Shown here: in pieces, positions 1 through 8,175 of the stretch
Numbering within the stretch: the stretch's first letter is position 1
Layout of the letters: the number at the start of each line of letters is the position of its first letter
Source of the DNA: a virus
IMG/VR virus record: IMGVR_UViG_3300025286_000026
Span: 1 to 45,880 of that record
Strand: one strand, 5' to 3'
Length of the DNA: 45,880 bases
Notes under the pieces: model-generated
The model's database searches: none
What the model saw: only the letters and a program-made list of their open reading frames with translations
What the model was told of the DNA's origin: nothing
Made by a program: the position numbers and the translations under genes

Positions 1-987
1 GTCAGTTACTACTCCACCATATGCTCCGTGTTCTACATCTGATTTTTCACTACCATATCTATCTGCTGGTGATGTTAATGTCTTAGTTCCTTCTGGTGTT
101 TCTAGTTTGGTTCCTCCTACTTTTCTTGGATCTTTTCCAGTTGGTAGGTCCCCCAATTTTTCACCAGGAATCTTTGCTCCGGTTACTTTGTTAAGTGTAT
201 TTCTAAGTCTGTAAATTTCTGTTGCCAATTCACCATAACTGGTTGTTTTGGATAGACCTTGTGCAAATGTACCTGCACCTGGATCTGGTTTCTTTCCAGT
301 TGATCGTGATGCTGCTGCATCTGCTGCTGAACCTGCACCTTCACCTGCCGGTTTTCTCTTGCGTTCTGGTACTGGTTTCTCTTTTGCCTCAGATTTCTTG
401 CCACCCGGTGTGAATGTTCTTGTCTGTCCTGATGGCTGTGTTGATGCTGCCAATCGTTTAGTATCTTTGACTTCTTTGGCAGACATTGGTTTTCTGTCCT
501 GTGTTGCTCCTGCCGGTACATCTTTTACTCCGTATCCTACTGATACTGATCTTGGTGATAATTTTAATACATCTTTAAGGTTAAGTGGTAATTGACTCCA
601 TTTTCTGTCTATAAAGTGTAATGGTTCTTGTATGTTTGCTTTGTGTAGTGCACCCATTCTAGTCTCATAATTCATCTGGTCCCATAATTGATTCATAATA
701 CCCATACTGATAGTGTCCCCTGGAATATAGGTTTCCCCTGCATGTACCTGATCATATGCGTTTTGATCTTCGTTATATATTGTTACATATGCACCGTCTT
801 TTGATACTACTGTTCCTTGTCCCTTGGTATAAGAAACAACGTTTCCAACCTTTGTGTGTTGAATTCTTTCCATATCCAATTTTTTTTCTAGTCCCTCTGC
901 CGGTTTAACTTTTTTAGGATGAGTATTGATATTTTGTGTAGGTTCATCTTGATTAAATGCTGTATCCAGACCTATACCTGATGTCAT
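1..987 (-). CDS. Hypothetical protein, cut by the left window edge
   Basis: An open frame of 329 codons runs from an ATG at 987 to the window edge without a stop, so the C-terminus is missing. The start is supported by a TATA element at 1007-1017 about 25 bases upstream. Residues about 45-70 have alternating hydrophobic and glycine residues (KVGNVVSYTKGQG, then a strand-like stretch) that could form a small SH3/KOW-like barrel. Residues about 150-240 are rich in K, P, A and G and look disordered. I do not recognise a family. It is the last gene seen downstream of the terminase and HNH genes on the same strand, so a packaging or virion role is possible but unproven. Confidence 0.75.
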   Translation of the reverse strand, partial: MTSGIGLDTAFNQDEPTQNINTHPKKVKPAEGLEKKLDMERIQHTKVGNVVSYTKGQGTVVSKDGAYVTIYNEDQNAYDQVHAGETYIPGDTISMGIMNQLWDQMNYETRMGALHKANIQEPLHFIDRKWSQLPLNLKDVLKLSPRSVSVGYGVKDVPAGATQDRKPMSAKEVKDTKRLAASTQPSGQTRTFTPGGKKSEAKEKPVPERKRKPAGEGAGSAADAAASRSTGKKPDPGAGTFAQGLSKTTSYGELATEIYRLRNTLNKVTGAKIPGEKLGDLPTGKDPRKVGGTKLETPEGTKTLTSPADRYGSEKSDVEHGAYGGVVTD

Positions 988-1006
988 ACATCATAATAGA
1001 TTACAG

Positions 1007-1017
1007 TATATATAAAG
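1007..1017 (-). promoter_or_regulatory. TATA element for the left-edge gene
   Basis: On the minus strand this reads CTTTATATATA, centred 25 bases before the ATG at 987, the spacing expected for a leaderless archaeal transcript. The 140 bases between it and the HNH gene hold no further gene that I can see. Confidence 0.7.
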
Positions 1018-1156
1018 TTTTATAAAAGAAGAAGAGATAATAGCGTCTAATGGTACTGCTATTGGACCCTTTTACCACCGATCAAAATGGCTTCTTTAGT
1101 CGTGGTTTGTAGAAAAATACACAACATATACTATATGGTGTACGCCTAATATAAAC

Positions 1157-1552
1157 TCATCCCATGTGAGGACAGACACCTTTGTTTCTATCTTTACCTG
1201 TGTTACAATTCATACATAACACCTGAAAATTATCAGGAAAATCATTTTTTATTAACCATCTGTGTAAATTTGTGGTGGTATTACCTATTTCCTTCCTGTG
1301 TTTGGCACCGTCATTATTAATATGATCCATTGATAAGAATAATGGTTCAGTTTCTCCACAACATTTACATTTTCTACCGTAGTGATCATATATTATCTCT
1401 TTCATATTATTATTATATTTATTCTGTCTTTTGTTTATACGTTCTCTATACTGTTTATAATGTTCTTTTGATGCCTGTAGTTTATCAAACTTATGTTTTA
1501 AATAATAGTCCCTCCAATAAGATTTCTTCTCATCTGGGTTTGCGAAAGGCAT
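1157..1552 (-). CDS. HNH endonuclease
   Basis: A 131-residue protein with a basic, helical N-terminal half (residues 1-50) and a C-terminal HNH nuclease domain. Visible elements are a CKCC metal knuckle near residue 63, the DHINNDG core with its catalytic histidine, a following histidine, and the closing NFQVLCMNCN signature that gives the second zinc knuckle. Such free-standing HNH proteins cut DNA. Next to a large terminase they sometimes assist packaging (known for some tailed phages) and otherwise act as homing endonucleases. The gene has its own TATA element, so it is transcribed separately from the terminase gene just upstream. Either role fits. Confidence 0.9.
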   Translation of the reverse strand: MPFANPDEKKSYWRDYYLKHKFDKLQASKEHYKQYRERINKRQNKYNNNMKEIIYDHYGRKCKCCGETEPLFLSMDHINNDGAKHRKEIGNTTTNLHRWLIKNDFPDNFQVLCMNCNTGKDRNKGVCPHMG

Positions 1553-1572
1553 ACATATATAGGGTTGGATGA

Positions 1573-1582
1573 ATATATAAAG
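1573..1582 (-). promoter_or_regulatory. TATA element for the HNH gene
   Basis: Minus-strand CTTTATATAT centred about 25 bases before the ATG at 1552. It lies in the gap after the terminase stop codon. Confidence 0.65.
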
Positions 1583-1588
1583 TTTCTG

Positions 1589-2986
1589 TCATCCCATTAT
1601 GTTCTTCCAGCCTTCACCATGTTCCACATAATACCACCCTTCACCGAATGATACCGCGTTACATGCCAGTGCTAGTGCGTCTGCATGGTCGTCTTTTGTT
1701 CCTTCATCTACTTTTACTTTTAATTTTCCCTCCTCTGTATAGGCTCTCTTTAAATAGGATAGCTGGTAAAGCACTCTCTTGTCGTCCTGCGGTACCACTA
1801 TCTTCTTGTTCTCGAATATCATACGGATATTACTGTACATTTTTGATTTTTCTGATAGCGAAAAGGTGATTCCTCTGACAGGATATTCTCTTTTCCTTGC
1901 AAGGTCCACAACACCACCACCCAGGCCTGTCTCGTCTATGAAGATTGTCTCGAACGGGTACTTTTGCATCAATTCACCCACCCTTCCGACTATATCTACA
2001 AGGTTGGATTGTGACTCTTTCTCATATTCTATCACCCTTATCTTGTTGTCCTCGTCCACCTCTATTATCATGAATACTGTCTCATCTCTTCCACTTCTTG
2101 CAACGTCAAGACCCATATAATATCTTGTAGCACCCATTGGTTTCCAGGTCCTGTTATGTGAGGCCATCAACAAGTCGAATGGTATAAGCGAGTCACCTAT
2201 GTCTAGGAACTCTCCCTCTACCTCTTGTGTATATTCCTCTTGTGATAATGATTTTACCTGTTCTAAGAATAATGGATCGTTTGCAATCTTTGGGTTGTCT
2301 ACAGATCTAACGTGGAATTCTTTCCATAACCCATCCGGGTTCTTGGGCCGGGACTGTTGACTCGACTCATAGAAATAACCCTGCTTGCCAAATGGTGTCG
2401 ACGTCAACCATACATTCGCTTCCGTAGCCATACCTGATGGCAGGAATGCAACCATGATACTTCTCTTAATGAAAGCACATTCGTCCGCAATGATTACGTG
2501 TGGGGAGTAACCTCTCAATGTCACACCAGTCTCACCTGTTGCTCTTACATATATTTTAGTCATACCTTTTTTATTCAACCACTGTATCCACATCTCTGTC
2601 TGGGTGCTTCTTACTACATATTTTGATAGAAAGTCACTGTTCTTTACCAGTGTTCTAATCCTGTCGAACATGATACTTGCCTGGTTCTGTGTAGGTGCAG
2701 CGATAATAATGACGGCCTCTTTCTTTTCTCTTGCGTCCTTGCTCAAAATGGGGGCAAAGAAACTCCAATGTATTGCCTTAACTGCAGTTGTCATTGTCTT
2801 ACCTGCCTGTCTGCCCGACCTATATATTATGAATCTCTCTGTACTGTCTGCATATTCTGCATTATATTTGAATAGTTTGTGACCCAACATTACCTCACTG
2901 AATTTACTTGGACTCTTAGCCATATCGGCTACCATAGTCATTAGTTTCTCACGTTTTGCAGTTATATCCTTTGAAGGTTTAGGCAT
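1589..2986 (-). CDS. terL: Terminase large subunit (packaging ATPase and nuclease)
   Basis: A full-length 465-residue TerL. The ATPase has Walker A SGRQAGKT (residues 57-64), Walker B VIIADE (164-169) and the coupling motif TSTP (195-198). The RNase H-like nuclease has acidic residues in MGLDVAR (Asp294), IDETG (Asp351) and KDDHADA (Asp432/433/436). It would pump DNA into the prohead and cut the concatemer. The ATG overlaps the stop of the upstream oxygenase-like gene (TAATG), so it is translated within the operon that also holds the putative small subunit. Only two cysteines are present, in contrast to the virion proteins. It lies about 35 kb from the portal gene, an unusual separation. Confidence 0.97.
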   Translation of the reverse strand: MPKPSKDITAKREKLMTMVADMAKSPSKFSEVMLGHKLFKYNAEYADSTERFIIYRSGRQAGKTMTTAVKAIHWSFFAPILSKDAREKKEAVIIIAAPTQNQASIMFDRIRTLVKNSDFLSKYVVRSTQTEMWIQWLNKKGMTKIYVRATGETGVTLRGYSPHVIIADECAFIKRSIMVAFLPSGMATEANVWLTSTPFGKQGYFYESSQQSRPKNPDGLWKEFHVRSVDNPKIANDPLFLEQVKSLSQEEYTQEVEGEFLDIGDSLIPFDLLMASHNRTWKPMGATRYYMGLDVARSGRDETVFMIIEVDEDNKIRVIEYEKESQSNLVDIVGRVGELMQKYPFETIFIDETGLGGGVVDLARKREYPVRGITFSLSEKSKMYSNIRMIFENKKIVVPQDDKRVLYQLSYLKRAYTEEGKLKVKVDEGTKDDHADALALACNAVSFGEGWYYVEHGEGWKNIMG

Positions 2987-3486
2987 TATACTTTCATATC
3001 CTTATCAAGTCTTATACCTATAACAAATACCTTTTTATTCTTTGATTCCATTCCCAAATGATTAAAAGTTGCACTGAATACTATCATTTTCCCCTTCTTA
3101 GGAGACACTGATACTGTTACATCTCTTTTATCATTCAATGAAAATAATGTCACTCCTTCTGCATCTGTCAAATATAATACAACACCTAATTCCTCATTAT
3201 GATCATGTCTATGCCATCCAAGACTACCTGAATCGCCATATTTTATATAATGTACATGAAACGGTGTTGATATTAGACCAATATCATTGTTTAAATTTTT
3301 AACTATATCATCTATTATTTTATCTATTCTTTCATCTACATGTAATATATTAGGTGTCTGATATGCATTGTCAAGATAAGTATTATCACTGACATCAGGC
3401 AAATTTAATGAATCCAAATAACCTGTAAGTTTATCAACCGTATCCAAACTCATTTCATATTCTTTAAATGCAGGGATATTGATCAT
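2986..3486 (-). CDS. 2OG-Fe(II) oxygenase- or cupin-like protein
   Basis: A 166-residue protein with the double-stranded beta-helix pattern of 2-oxoglutarate/Fe(II) oxygenases. A histidine cluster WHRHDHNE (His92, His94, His96, Glu98) supplies the first metal ligands, His143 in FNHLG is the distal ligand, and Arg159 in IGIRL could bind 2-oxoglutarate. The metal site is less canonical than in its four neighbours (HxH/HxE rather than HxD), so a cupin is the alternative. The start ATG overlaps the stop of the gene before it (TAATG) and has an AAAGGAG Shine-Dalgarno. It sits between the two putative terminase genes. The substrate is unknown; a virion protein or DNA are the obvious options. Confidence 0.65.
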   Translation of the reverse strand: MINIPAFKEYEMSLDTVDKLTGYLDSLNLPDVSDNTYLDNAYQTPNILHVDERIDKIIDDIVKNLNNDIGLISTPFHVHYIKYGDSGSLGWHRHDHNEELGVVLYLTDAEGVTLFSLNDKRDVTVSVSPKKGKMIVFSATFNHLGMESKNKKVFVIGIRLDKDMKV

Positions 3487-4007
3487 TATTCGTCTCCTTT
3501 TACTTCCAACTGTCTAAACAATTCTTCAAGGTTACCCTCATCATCAAATGATTTCTTCTCTGTTACTGTTATCTTACTGCCTAATTCAACCATTAGTTTA
3601 GCAATGTTAAGGAATGCATTCTGTTGACTGATGGCATTTCTGTCTGGTATATTTCCGTCCATCTGGGCCTGTACCAATGCAAGGAATACGTTCTCACCCA
3701 TCTCTTTTGCCATTGTGTCAAGCAGCATCTTTAAATCTTCCGGATTCCTAGTGTTGATCTGGTCCAAGAAATTTTTAATGTCCTTTCGTACAGCGCAAGC
3801 AGCACCCTTCTCGTACTTGGGGCACCGTCCGTTGCCACCTTCCTCTTCAGATCTGTAAATACATTTATCGCACTCAGCCGGTAGCTTTGCATATTTTAAA
3901 TGCTTTGCACTGTTATAAGGTGACACTGTCTTATGCTTGTTAACTGTTACTTTTCCGTCAGGTTTTAATCTGATAGATGATTCTTTCTTACCCAACTTCT
4001 TAACCAT
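3486..4007 (-). CDS. Putative terminase small subunit
   Basis: A 173-residue protein with a basic N-terminus (residues 1-45), a zinc site made of CDKC, CPKY and GAACA (about residues 46-72), and helices to the end. The zinc segment followed by helices resembles small-terminase-like proteins of some tailed phages (from memory). Its place one gene upstream of TerL in the same operon supports that reading. It would recognise viral DNA and hand it to TerL. The TATA element at 4028-4037 sets the ATG at 4007 and makes this gene the head of the terminase operon. Without a profile search the family call is tentative. Confidence 0.5.
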   Translation of the reverse strand: MVKKLGKKESSIRLKPDGKVTVNKHKTVSPYNSAKHLKYAKLPAECDKCIYRSEEEGGNGRCPKYEKGAACAVRKDIKNFLDQINTRNPEDLKMLLDTMAKEMGENVFLALVQAQMDGNIPDRNAISQQNAFLNIAKLMVELGSKITVTEKKSFDDEGNLEELFRQLEVKGDE

Positions 4008-4027
4008 ACAATAAGAGGAACAAACTC

Positions 4028-4037
4028 GTATATAAAT
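4028..4037 (-). promoter_or_regulatory. TATA element of the terminase operon
   Basis: Minus-strand ATTTATATAC centred 26 bases before the ATG at 4007. It overlaps the last residues and stop region of the neighbouring gene that ends at 4038. Confidence 0.7.
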
Positions 4038-4790
4038 CTATTTAAAATTTTCCAGATAACAACCCAAACTTTCAAACATAGGCATATAATATAATACCAG
4101 TGGTGCAAGTGTAAGTGCCGTCTGTTCGCCTTCAATCAGGTCCTTTGGATCAAGTCCTGCCCTGCTTAGATGTATAAGGTTCTTCTGACATGCCAACTGT
4201 ATCATTGACTTGTTTGTTCTTCCCTTGTCTCCGAACATTATCTGCTGTCCCTTCCATACGTCAGTCTTCCTTCCTCTGACTCCGCTGGTCCATGTGGTGC
4301 TGTCTATGCTGTCTACCATGTGATTTCTTTCCTTGGTCCATCTGCCCTTGGCCAGTCCGTGATACGAATAGTTTTGTGGAAGCTGTCTTAGTTGTGTGTC
4401 TTCGCTGCTTCTGCTCTGTGCCTTGCCCAATGCTATCCTGTCACCCTTGTAGTTTGGTCTGAATATGGACAGTGACTGTGCATAGTTCTGGTGTAGTATG
4501 GGTATCAGTTTGCTGTTGTATTCCTCCCCCTCTTTCCAGTTATTGTAGTTGTTTAATGCGTCTGTAGGATCGTCATACTGAAGTGCCTCATGTTTCCAGT
4601 CCTGAATGAAACTGTGATACTTGTCTTTGTCAGCACCAAAACCAGGTCCCAACATTACTTCATCAAACCCGTTGGACAGTTTTTCTGCTCTCTCTCCCAC
4701 GAACTTGTATGTAAGCATTACATTCTTTGCACCTACCCTTCGGAGGGCTGATACCTGTGTCTTGTTGTTCGCGTTAAAATAAAATTTCAT
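4038..4790 (-). CDS. Possible tRNA-guanine transglycosylase-like (DpdA-type) TIM-barrel protein
   Basis: A 250-residue protein. The clearest hint is MVDSIDSTTWTSGVRG at residues 158-173, which resembles the DST(S/T)W segment of phage proteins related to tRNA-guanine transglycosylase, preceded by a HGLAKG-like stretch (144-149). PILHQNY (97-103) and RIALGKA (118-124) look like barrel strands. Related DpdA enzymes insert 7-deazaguanines into viral DNA; no deazaguanine synthesis gene is visible here. Much of the N-terminal half is not recognisable. The start overlaps the stop of the upstream zinc-ribbon gene (ATGA) and a GGAG sits 13 bases ahead. An unrelated function remains possible. Confidence 0.35.
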   Translation of the reverse strand: MKFYFNANNKTQVSALRRVGAKNVMLTYKFVGERAEKLSNGFDEVMLGPGFGADKDKYHSFIQDWKHEALQYDDPTDALNNYNNWKEGEEYNSKLIPILHQNYAQSLSIFRPNYKGDRIALGKAQSRSSEDTQLRQLPQNYSYHGLAKGRWTKERNHMVDSIDSTTWTSGVRGRKTDVWKGQQIMFGDKGRTNKSMIQLACQKNLIHLSRAGLDPKDLIEGEQTALTLAPLVLYYMPMFESLGCYLENFK

Positions 4791-4942
4791 ATGTCGTTGT
4801 ACTCCTTTGCACCGTCAATATGTCCTCTTCTTTCACTCTTCTTTAGTTTTTCTAAACAAACATCACATACTGTAGAGTCATCTCTGTATGGTGTGGTGTC
4901 ACCCAATCTCCAACACATATCACATAGGTTCTTACTCATCAT
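4787..4942 (-). CDS. Small zinc-ribbon protein
   Basis: A frame of about 51 codons (ATG at 4942 or in-frame at 4939) encodes a single zinc ribbon with CDMC and CDVC knuckles about 16 residues apart, then a charged helix. Its stop overlaps the start of the transglycosylase-like gene (ATGA), and its start overlaps the stop of the gene before it, so it is embedded in a translationally coupled operon. It is one of more than a dozen such mini zinc ribbons in this window. No specific function can be assigned. Confidence 0.65.
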   Translation of the reverse strand: MMSKNLCDMCWRLGDTTPYRDDSTVCDVCLEKLKKSERRGHIDGAKEYNDI

Positions 4943-5072
4943 TAAACCCCTTTCTCTTGTATTCCCTTAGGTCTGGTGGCAGTGTAAGTGATCTAAGATG
5001 TTCCTCCATATCAGCAAGTAACTTATTAGTTTCCTTGAGTTCATCCAATATCTTTTGTAATACTCTAATCAT
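4932..5072 (-). CDS. Small helical hypothetical protein
   Basis: A 46-residue frame beginning MIRVLQKILDEL, predicted as one heptad-like helix followed by a proline-containing, basic tail. The start overlaps the stop of the upstream oxygenase gene (ATGA) and the end overlaps the next start, so it appears to be a genuine link in the operon. Function unknown; a short coiled-coil accessory subunit is possible. Confidence 0.55.
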   Translation of the reverse strand: MIRVLQKILDELKETNKLLADMEEHLRSLTLPPDLREYKRKGFNDE

Positions 5073-5638
5073 TTTATCCTCTCAAATTTTAATATGAATA
5101 CATATCTTGTTTTATAACACATTCTTGTTGGAGATCTTCCTGCATGTGGTATCCTGGAATCTGCTAGTACTATCCTTCCTTTCTTTGGTAATATGGATAC
5201 TTCAGGTTCATTGTCCTTATAATAGATAGTTTCTCCTCCCCATTCAGGATCCCATTTGTCATTTATATAATATAATACTGTGACATTATTGTCATCATTA
5301 TCAGTATGAATACGTGTGATATCTCCAAATACAAGCGAGTTTATATATGAATTCTCCAATTTGAATTCTCCTTTATATAATCTGTTAATTAATTTTAAAG
5401 ATTTTTTGTATAAACCTGTTTGTTTTGTTACATCATTTTTGAAGTTTGATGCTGAAAACCAATAATCATCCTTGTCATTAATCAATGTCTTATGTTTTCT
5501 CTGAAACATACTGTTTTCTTTTCTTGTCTCTATGTTAGATTTTTCATCTTCCGATAACATATCTTCTATTATATATAAGTCCTTCCCATCAATCGTCTTT
5601 TTTATCAATCTTCTTCTCCAAAACACTGGTTTATCCAT
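5069..5638 (-). CDS. 2OG-Fe(II) oxygenase
   Basis: A 189-residue protein with a clear 2-oxoglutarate/Fe(II) oxygenase signature: RIHTDND holds the HxD pair (His111, Asp113), IPHAGRSP the distal histidine (165), and Arg178 in KTRYVF is the likely 2-oxoglutarate anchor. WGGETIYY is the usual strand between them. The pattern is closest to prolyl-4-hydroxylase-like enzymes of phages. A longer frame starts with GTG at 5665, but I choose the ATG at 5638, which reduces the overlap with the nuclease gene to 34 bases. It hydroxylates an unknown substrate; nearby structural proteins are candidates. Confidence 0.85.
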   Translation of the reverse strand: MDKPVFWRRRLIKKTIDGKDLYIIEDMLSEDEKSNIETRKENSMFQRKHKTLINDKDDYWFSASNFKNDVTKQTGLYKKSLKLINRLYKGEFKLENSYINSLVFGDITRIHTDNDDNNVTVLYYINDKWDPEWGGETIYYKDNEPEVSILPKKGRIVLADSRIPHAGRSPTRMCYKTRYVFILKFERIK

Positions 5639-6363
5639 GGACACATCCCGTCGCAAAGAAAACACCTGGTTCTCTCGGGAAGGTCCTTGGTTTTTAATGA
5701 TTCCTTGATGGCCCTTGCATTGGTTATCATCATGTTAAGATATTCCTCCGGTTTGCCTAGCTTGTATGTTATTGGGACCGGGATGTCTCTCTTCTCCTTG
5801 CTTATGCTGTTGCTGATGTAGATATTGCAGCCCCGCTTGGCATCTCTGCCGTAACATTTGTTAAGTAATACCCTGTAACAGTTGATCTGTGTGATGTGTG
5901 ATTCGCTTGCCTTTGATGTTGCCCTGCTGAAATAGTCTATTGATCCTGTGGTCTTCTTGTCCACTATTACCAGTTCACCGTCTACTTCTATTAAATCGTC
6001 TGCACTGCCATATATAATATCAAGATGTTTTGGATCGTCAGGTTTCATCTTCTTGGCTTCCTCATATGTGACGTTCTTGTCTTCCTCATAGTTATATCCA
6101 AAGAATAACTCGTTGTCTTCCGGGTTGGTTGACAGGTTGGTAACCTTGTGTACTGCCTGTCCATAGAACATTGATTTCATGTCCTCTGTTGTCATCTGCT
6201 TGTATTCATGTGGCACAAACTTGCCATACATAACGTTTCTCATACATGGCTTGATAAGGTCTGACACATGTATGACGCCAAGTCTTTCCGTACCCATTGC
6301 AACCATTTGTGCCTTTCTATATGCAAAATACGCTTCCTTGTTTACGTCACTATTTAAAACCAT
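5605..6363 (-). CDS. Cas4/RecB-like PD-(D/E)XK nuclease with Fe-S cluster
   Basis: A 252-residue nuclease. It has the Cas4/AddB layout: an N-terminal cysteine (Cys40 in IKPCMRN), His72 (GQAVHK), acidic residues in GSADDL (Asp122/123), the VDKKTT core (Asp135, Lys137), Gln159-Tyr163, and a C-terminal cluster CFLC-CPWINQC (Cys234, 237, 241, 247). The cysteines would hold a 4Fe-4S cluster. Family members are DNA exonucleases that make single-stranded ends. No cas1 or cas2 is present, so a role in replication, recombination or host DNA breakdown is more likely than spacer uptake. It has its own TATA element at 6384-6393. Confidence 0.85.
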   Translation of the reverse strand: MVLNSDVNKEAYFAYRKAQMVAMGTERLGVIHVSDLIKPCMRNVMYGKFVPHEYKQMTTEDMKSMFYGQAVHKVTNLSTNPEDNELFFGYNYEEDKNVTYEEAKKMKPDDPKHLDIIYGSADDLIEVDGELVIVDKKTTGSIDYFSRATSKASESHITQINCYRVLLNKCYGRDAKRGCNIYISNSISKEKRDIPVPITYKLGKPEEYLNMMITNARAIKESLKTKDLPERTRCFLCDGMCPWINQCFGEED

Positions 6364-6383
6364 ATTAGTTATTAGCTGTATAC

Positions 6384-6393
6384 TATATATAAA
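6384..6393 (-). promoter_or_regulatory. TATA element for the Cas4-like nuclease
   Basis: Minus-strand TTTATATATA about 25 bases before the ATG at 6363. It lies in the short gap after the upstream oxygenase gene, which ends at 6396. Confidence 0.7.
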
Positions 6394-6395
6394 TG

Positions 6396-7010
6396 TTAAC
6401 GATGTCTGAAACCTATATGACCGTTGATAACAACCCTACCGTGAAACAATAAATCTGAATCAACGTTAATAGGATTAACCTTGTGTAATAAATGTGATGA
6501 GAATATTATCAATTGATTGTCTTGAGGTTTGATCTTTATGTCCTTGTTATTGTGTTTAATTATTAGTTCTCCCCCTGTCCACATTCTTGGTTTGACTATA
6601 TCCAATGGAAGTATGAACGACAACAGTCTTGTTCCTGAAACATTGTCCTGATGCCATGGATATGTTCCGCCTTTCGGATATACTGTTATCCTTGTCTCGT
6701 GATTGTTTGTAACACCTATGGTTTGGAATGGATATGACTGTTGTTTACTATATATAGACAGGGCCTTTTTGTTAAACAGTTTGGTATCATTTAATGCAAG
6801 TATTGTAGAATCAGTTCTATTGTTTAAGTAAACGTCATCCAGATACATTCTTTTATAATATGAATCTTTTACTCCGTATTTTTCATTCATTGGTTTGTCG
6901 ACTATGTTATCTCTTTCACCCACTATAGCATCTTTTATTATTTTTAATTCTGGTTTGGTGTAAAAATTGTCTATCAGTAGTATATCATTGTTTATTTTTA
7001 CTGGTTTCAT
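6396..7010 (-). CDS. 2OG-Fe(II) oxygenase
   Basis: A 204-residue enzyme. The Fe(II) site is WHQDN (His120, Asp122) and LLHKVNP (His176); Arg192 in HGRVVINGH would bind 2-oxoglutarate. YPKGGTYPWH and WTGGELII match the core strands of the prolyl-hydroxylase-like branch. It starts in an ATGA overlap with the preceding oxygenase gene, and is the last of three consecutive oxygenase genes read as one unit. The three share little sequence beyond the motifs, so they are old duplicates or separate acquisitions, probably with different substrates. Confidence 0.85.
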   Translation of the reverse strand: MKPVKINNDILLIDNFYTKPELKIIKDAIVGERDNIVDKPMNEKYGVKDSYYKRMYLDDVYLNNRTDSTILALNDTKLFNKKALSIYSKQQSYPFQTIGVTNNHETRITVYPKGGTYPWHQDNVSGTRLLSFILPLDIVKPRMWTGGELIIKHNNKDIKIKPQDNQLIIFSSHLLHKVNPINVDSDLLFHGRVVINGHIGFRHR

Positions 7011-7525
7011 CTCTTAATATCATCCTTTGTCCATGCGCAAGGACCATATTTGTCAACATAATGTAAGAACACTTGTGCATGTTTTTCACCTTCAAATTTT
7101 GGACGCCAGTGATGTATCTCACATCCCCTATAAATAAGAGCGTCACCTGGATTAAGTTTTATCTCTACCGGATTCTCATCTCTATCCAATACCCATATAC
7201 TCCATGGATCTCCTCCTAGGTCTAATGTCATTGATACTTCACATGCTGGTCTATCTCTATGTATTTTTAATATGTCCCCCCGTTTATATACTCTTGCATA
7301 TGCATATGTCTTGAACAATTCCAGTCCGGAATGATCTTCTATTACTGGTAACATTTCTATATGTTTCTTTTCTGCTATTTCTGGATTATAAAATGAAGGT
7401 GTACCTGATATTTCAGCAGTGAGAACACCGTCAGTTCTATTGCTTAGATGTTCATTTATTTCATATGCCTCTTCTTCTGATATGACATTCCTAATTATGT
7501 CGTAACCTTTTTTATAGAAGGTCAT
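7007..7525 (-). CDS. 2OG-Fe(II) oxygenase
   Basis: A protein of 172 residues counted from the ATG at 7525, which overlaps the preceding stop (ATGA); a TTG at 7540 is a weaker alternative. The metal ligands are HRD (His89, Asp91) and EIHHW (His138/139). LNPGDALIYRG is the typical strand before the distal histidine, and VFLHYV follows it. The arginine expected to bind 2-oxoglutarate is not obvious, so either the cosubstrate site varies or the enzyme is atypical. Middle gene of the three-oxygenase run. Confidence 0.8.
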   Translation of the reverse strand: MTFYKKGYDIIRNVISEEEAYEINEHLSNRTDGVLTAEISGTPSFYNPEIAEKKHIEMLPVIEDHSGLELFKTYAYARVYKRGDILKIHRDRPACEVSMTLDLGGDPWSIWVLDRDENPVEIKLNPGDALIYRGCEIHHWRPKFEGEKHAQVFLHYVDKYGPCAWTKDDIKR

Positions 7526-8175
7526 TTTATACCTATCCAACAGTTCATTGAGAATCGTCCTTTGCTAAATGTTTTTGGTGATTTTGTATCTCTTACCATA
7601 TGTGCTGTTTTTGCTCCGAATATTACTGCCATATTATTTTCTGGGGTTATTATAAGTGGTTTCTCTCTCTTGTCCATTGGTTGTCCTTTATATATTGGTG
7701 ATTTTGTAAATAGTATTTCCCCTCCTTTGTATTTCTTTGGCTCCTCGTTGAAATAATATACCATGGTTACCTGTCTTTTATTGTTATCGAATGCATCTAT
7801 ATGATATTTATAGAGTTGTCCTTCGTCTCCGTATCTGCTTACCTGTGTCTCGTGATAGTTGGACTGACTGAATTTGTTTATTGGGTATGATGAACTTCCA
7901 ATTGGTTCTATAAACTCAGGAGTTGAAAACAAAACGTCCAGTTTAGATAACAGTTTTGATTTACTTCTATCATTGTTATATAATGAATCATAGAATGCAA
8001 CCTTATTGTTTCTGAAATCAGTTTTTTTTCCTTCAGAAACTCCACCTATTGAAGCCTCAACAAACATTTTTTTATTTTTAACTGCCTCTGCAAATATTTC
8101 TTTGTTTTCTTTCTTTGTAAAAATATCTCTTATTATAATTAAAGGTACTGGTTCGTAAATGAATTCAAATTTCAT
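7522..8175 (-). CDS. 2OG-Fe(II) oxygenase (prolyl-4-hydroxylase-like)
   Basis: A 217-residue enzyme with the clearest prolyl-hydroxylase pattern of the set: YKYHIDAFD (His125, Asp127), TAHMVRD (His192) and GRFSMNCWIG (Arg207). VTMVYYFNEE and YKGGEILF are core strands. It is the first of three chained oxygenase genes and follows the glycine-rich adhesin and a coiled-coil gene on the same strand. That order raises the possibility that it hydroxylates a fibre protein (the adhesin contains SPPGPTPG), which is inference. No strong TATA element precedes it. Confidence 0.85.
   Translation of the reverse strand: MKFEFIYEPVPLIIIRDIFTKKENKEIFAEAVKNKKMFVEASIGGVSEGKKTDFRNNKVAFYDSLYNNDRSKSKLLSKLDVLFSTPEFIEPIGSSSYPINKFSQSNYHETQVSRYGDEGQLYKYHIDAFDNNKRQVTMVYYFNEEPKKYKGGEILFTKSPIYKGQPMDKREKPLIITPENNMAVIFGAKTAHMVRDTKSPKTFSKGRFSMNCWIGIK

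Noticed and set aside
183-521. A glutamine- and histidine-rich minus-strand frame
   Set aside because: It lies in another frame of the long left-edge gene, which has a promoter and normal composition.
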